This document shows positions 6,035-6,252 of a stretch of DNA of 6,252 bases, one piece after another (within the stretch, counting starts at the first letter, position 1; each line of letters starts with the position of its first letter). Below the pieces are notes generated by a model. It had not been told where the DNA came from. It worked only from the letters and a program-made list of their open reading frames with translations, and searched no databases. The stretch covers positions 1 to 6,252 of the forward strand of contig CABQGZ010000210.1 in the NCBI GenBank assembly GCA_902463835.1. The letters run 5' to 3'. This stretch comes from an uncultured Lachnospiraceae bacterium (GTDB lineage Bacteria; Bacillota; Clostridia; Lachnospirales; Lachnospiraceae). The translations under genes were made by a program, and so were the position numbers.

Positions 6035-6252
6035 TCTCAGCTTCCGGCAGGAGCAATTCGTCCATGCCCTGCCATATTTCTTCTCTTCCCTGCTTTGTCT
6101 GGGCGGAAAAGGGCAGGATCAAGGTTCCCGGCTTCACCACCAGCTTTGTCCGTATCAGCTTGATCTGCTTTTGTATCTGGCTCCGGTTGATCTTGTCCAG
6201 CTTGGTGGCAACAATGATGGGATCGTAGCCCTGAAAGGAGATCCAGTCGTAC
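6018..6252 (-). CDS. engB: Ribosome biogenesis GTPase EngB (YsxC/YihA), C-terminal part only
   Basis: Seventy-seven C-terminal residues are present; the rest lies beyond the right edge. EngB is an essential TRAFAC-class GTPase needed for assembly of the 50S ribosomal subunit. The visible part contains the G4 motif TKLD (16-19 of the fragment, in IIVATKLDKINRSQ), which recognises guanine, and the G5-like SA (49-50) in PFSAQTKQGREEIW, a very typical EngB ending. The stop is TAA at 6018-6020, 14-16 bases inside the neighbouring znuA-like gene, so the two genes overlap by 17 bases and that gene's ribosome binding site lies within engB. The G1-G3 motifs cannot be assessed here. Confidence 0.93.
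   Translation of the reverse strand, partial: YDWISFQGYDPIIVATKLDKINRSQIQKQIKLIRTKLVVKPGTLILPFSAQTKQGREEIWQGMDELLLPEAENGHEA

Overview
The window looks like chromosomal DNA of a gut-type Clostridia, most likely Lachnospiraceae. This is inferred from the style of the proteins (a Rpn/YhgA-like PD-(D/E)XK protein with a long Lys/Ala/Glu-rich tail, a Gram-positive type zinc transporter set, a cytoplasmic parvulin and a YtvI/AI-2E-type membrane protein), from the strong purine-rich ribosome binding sites and from a moderate base composition. No database search was possible. TAG ends two apparently healthy genes here, so the standard meaning of TAG applies.

Left part, plus strand (about 1-1318): a Rpn-family nuclease gene interrupted by one in-frame amber codon at 497-499. 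The frame is otherwise open from 122 to 1318, so this looks like a recent point nonsense mutation rather than a decayed relic. A strong hairpin (80-115) covers its Shine-Dalgarno sequence, and its 3' part carries 21-bp in-frame repeats that encode a coiled coil. A possible internal translation start at 965 recalls the intragenic antitoxins described for Rpn proteins.

Middle (1319-1386): a 15-bp stem-loop flanked by A and T runs, placed to stop transcription from both sides between convergent genes.

Right part, minus strand (1387-6252): a compact co-directional cluster read in the order engB (3' end only), znuA-like, znuC-like, znuB-like, peptidylprolyl isomerase, AI-2E-family membrane protein. 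engB and the binding-protein gene overlap by 17 bases, the ATPase and permease genes overlap as ATGA, and the other gaps are 28-100 bases with no terminator seen, so one transcript is likely. The three znu-like products would form a high-affinity zinc (or related divalent metal) importer: a membrane-tethered binding protein with a His/Asp/Glu-rich loop, an ATPase and an ABC-3 family permease. The remaining genes are housekeeping or of unproven function and share the transcript, not evidently the pathway.

No tRNA, rRNA, CRISPR array, insertion sequence ends or integration site was recognised. The best leads are the amber-interrupted Rpn gene with its possible internal start and occluded ribosome binding site, and the metal-binding protein without a lipobox. 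I do not see a wholly new multi-gene system.
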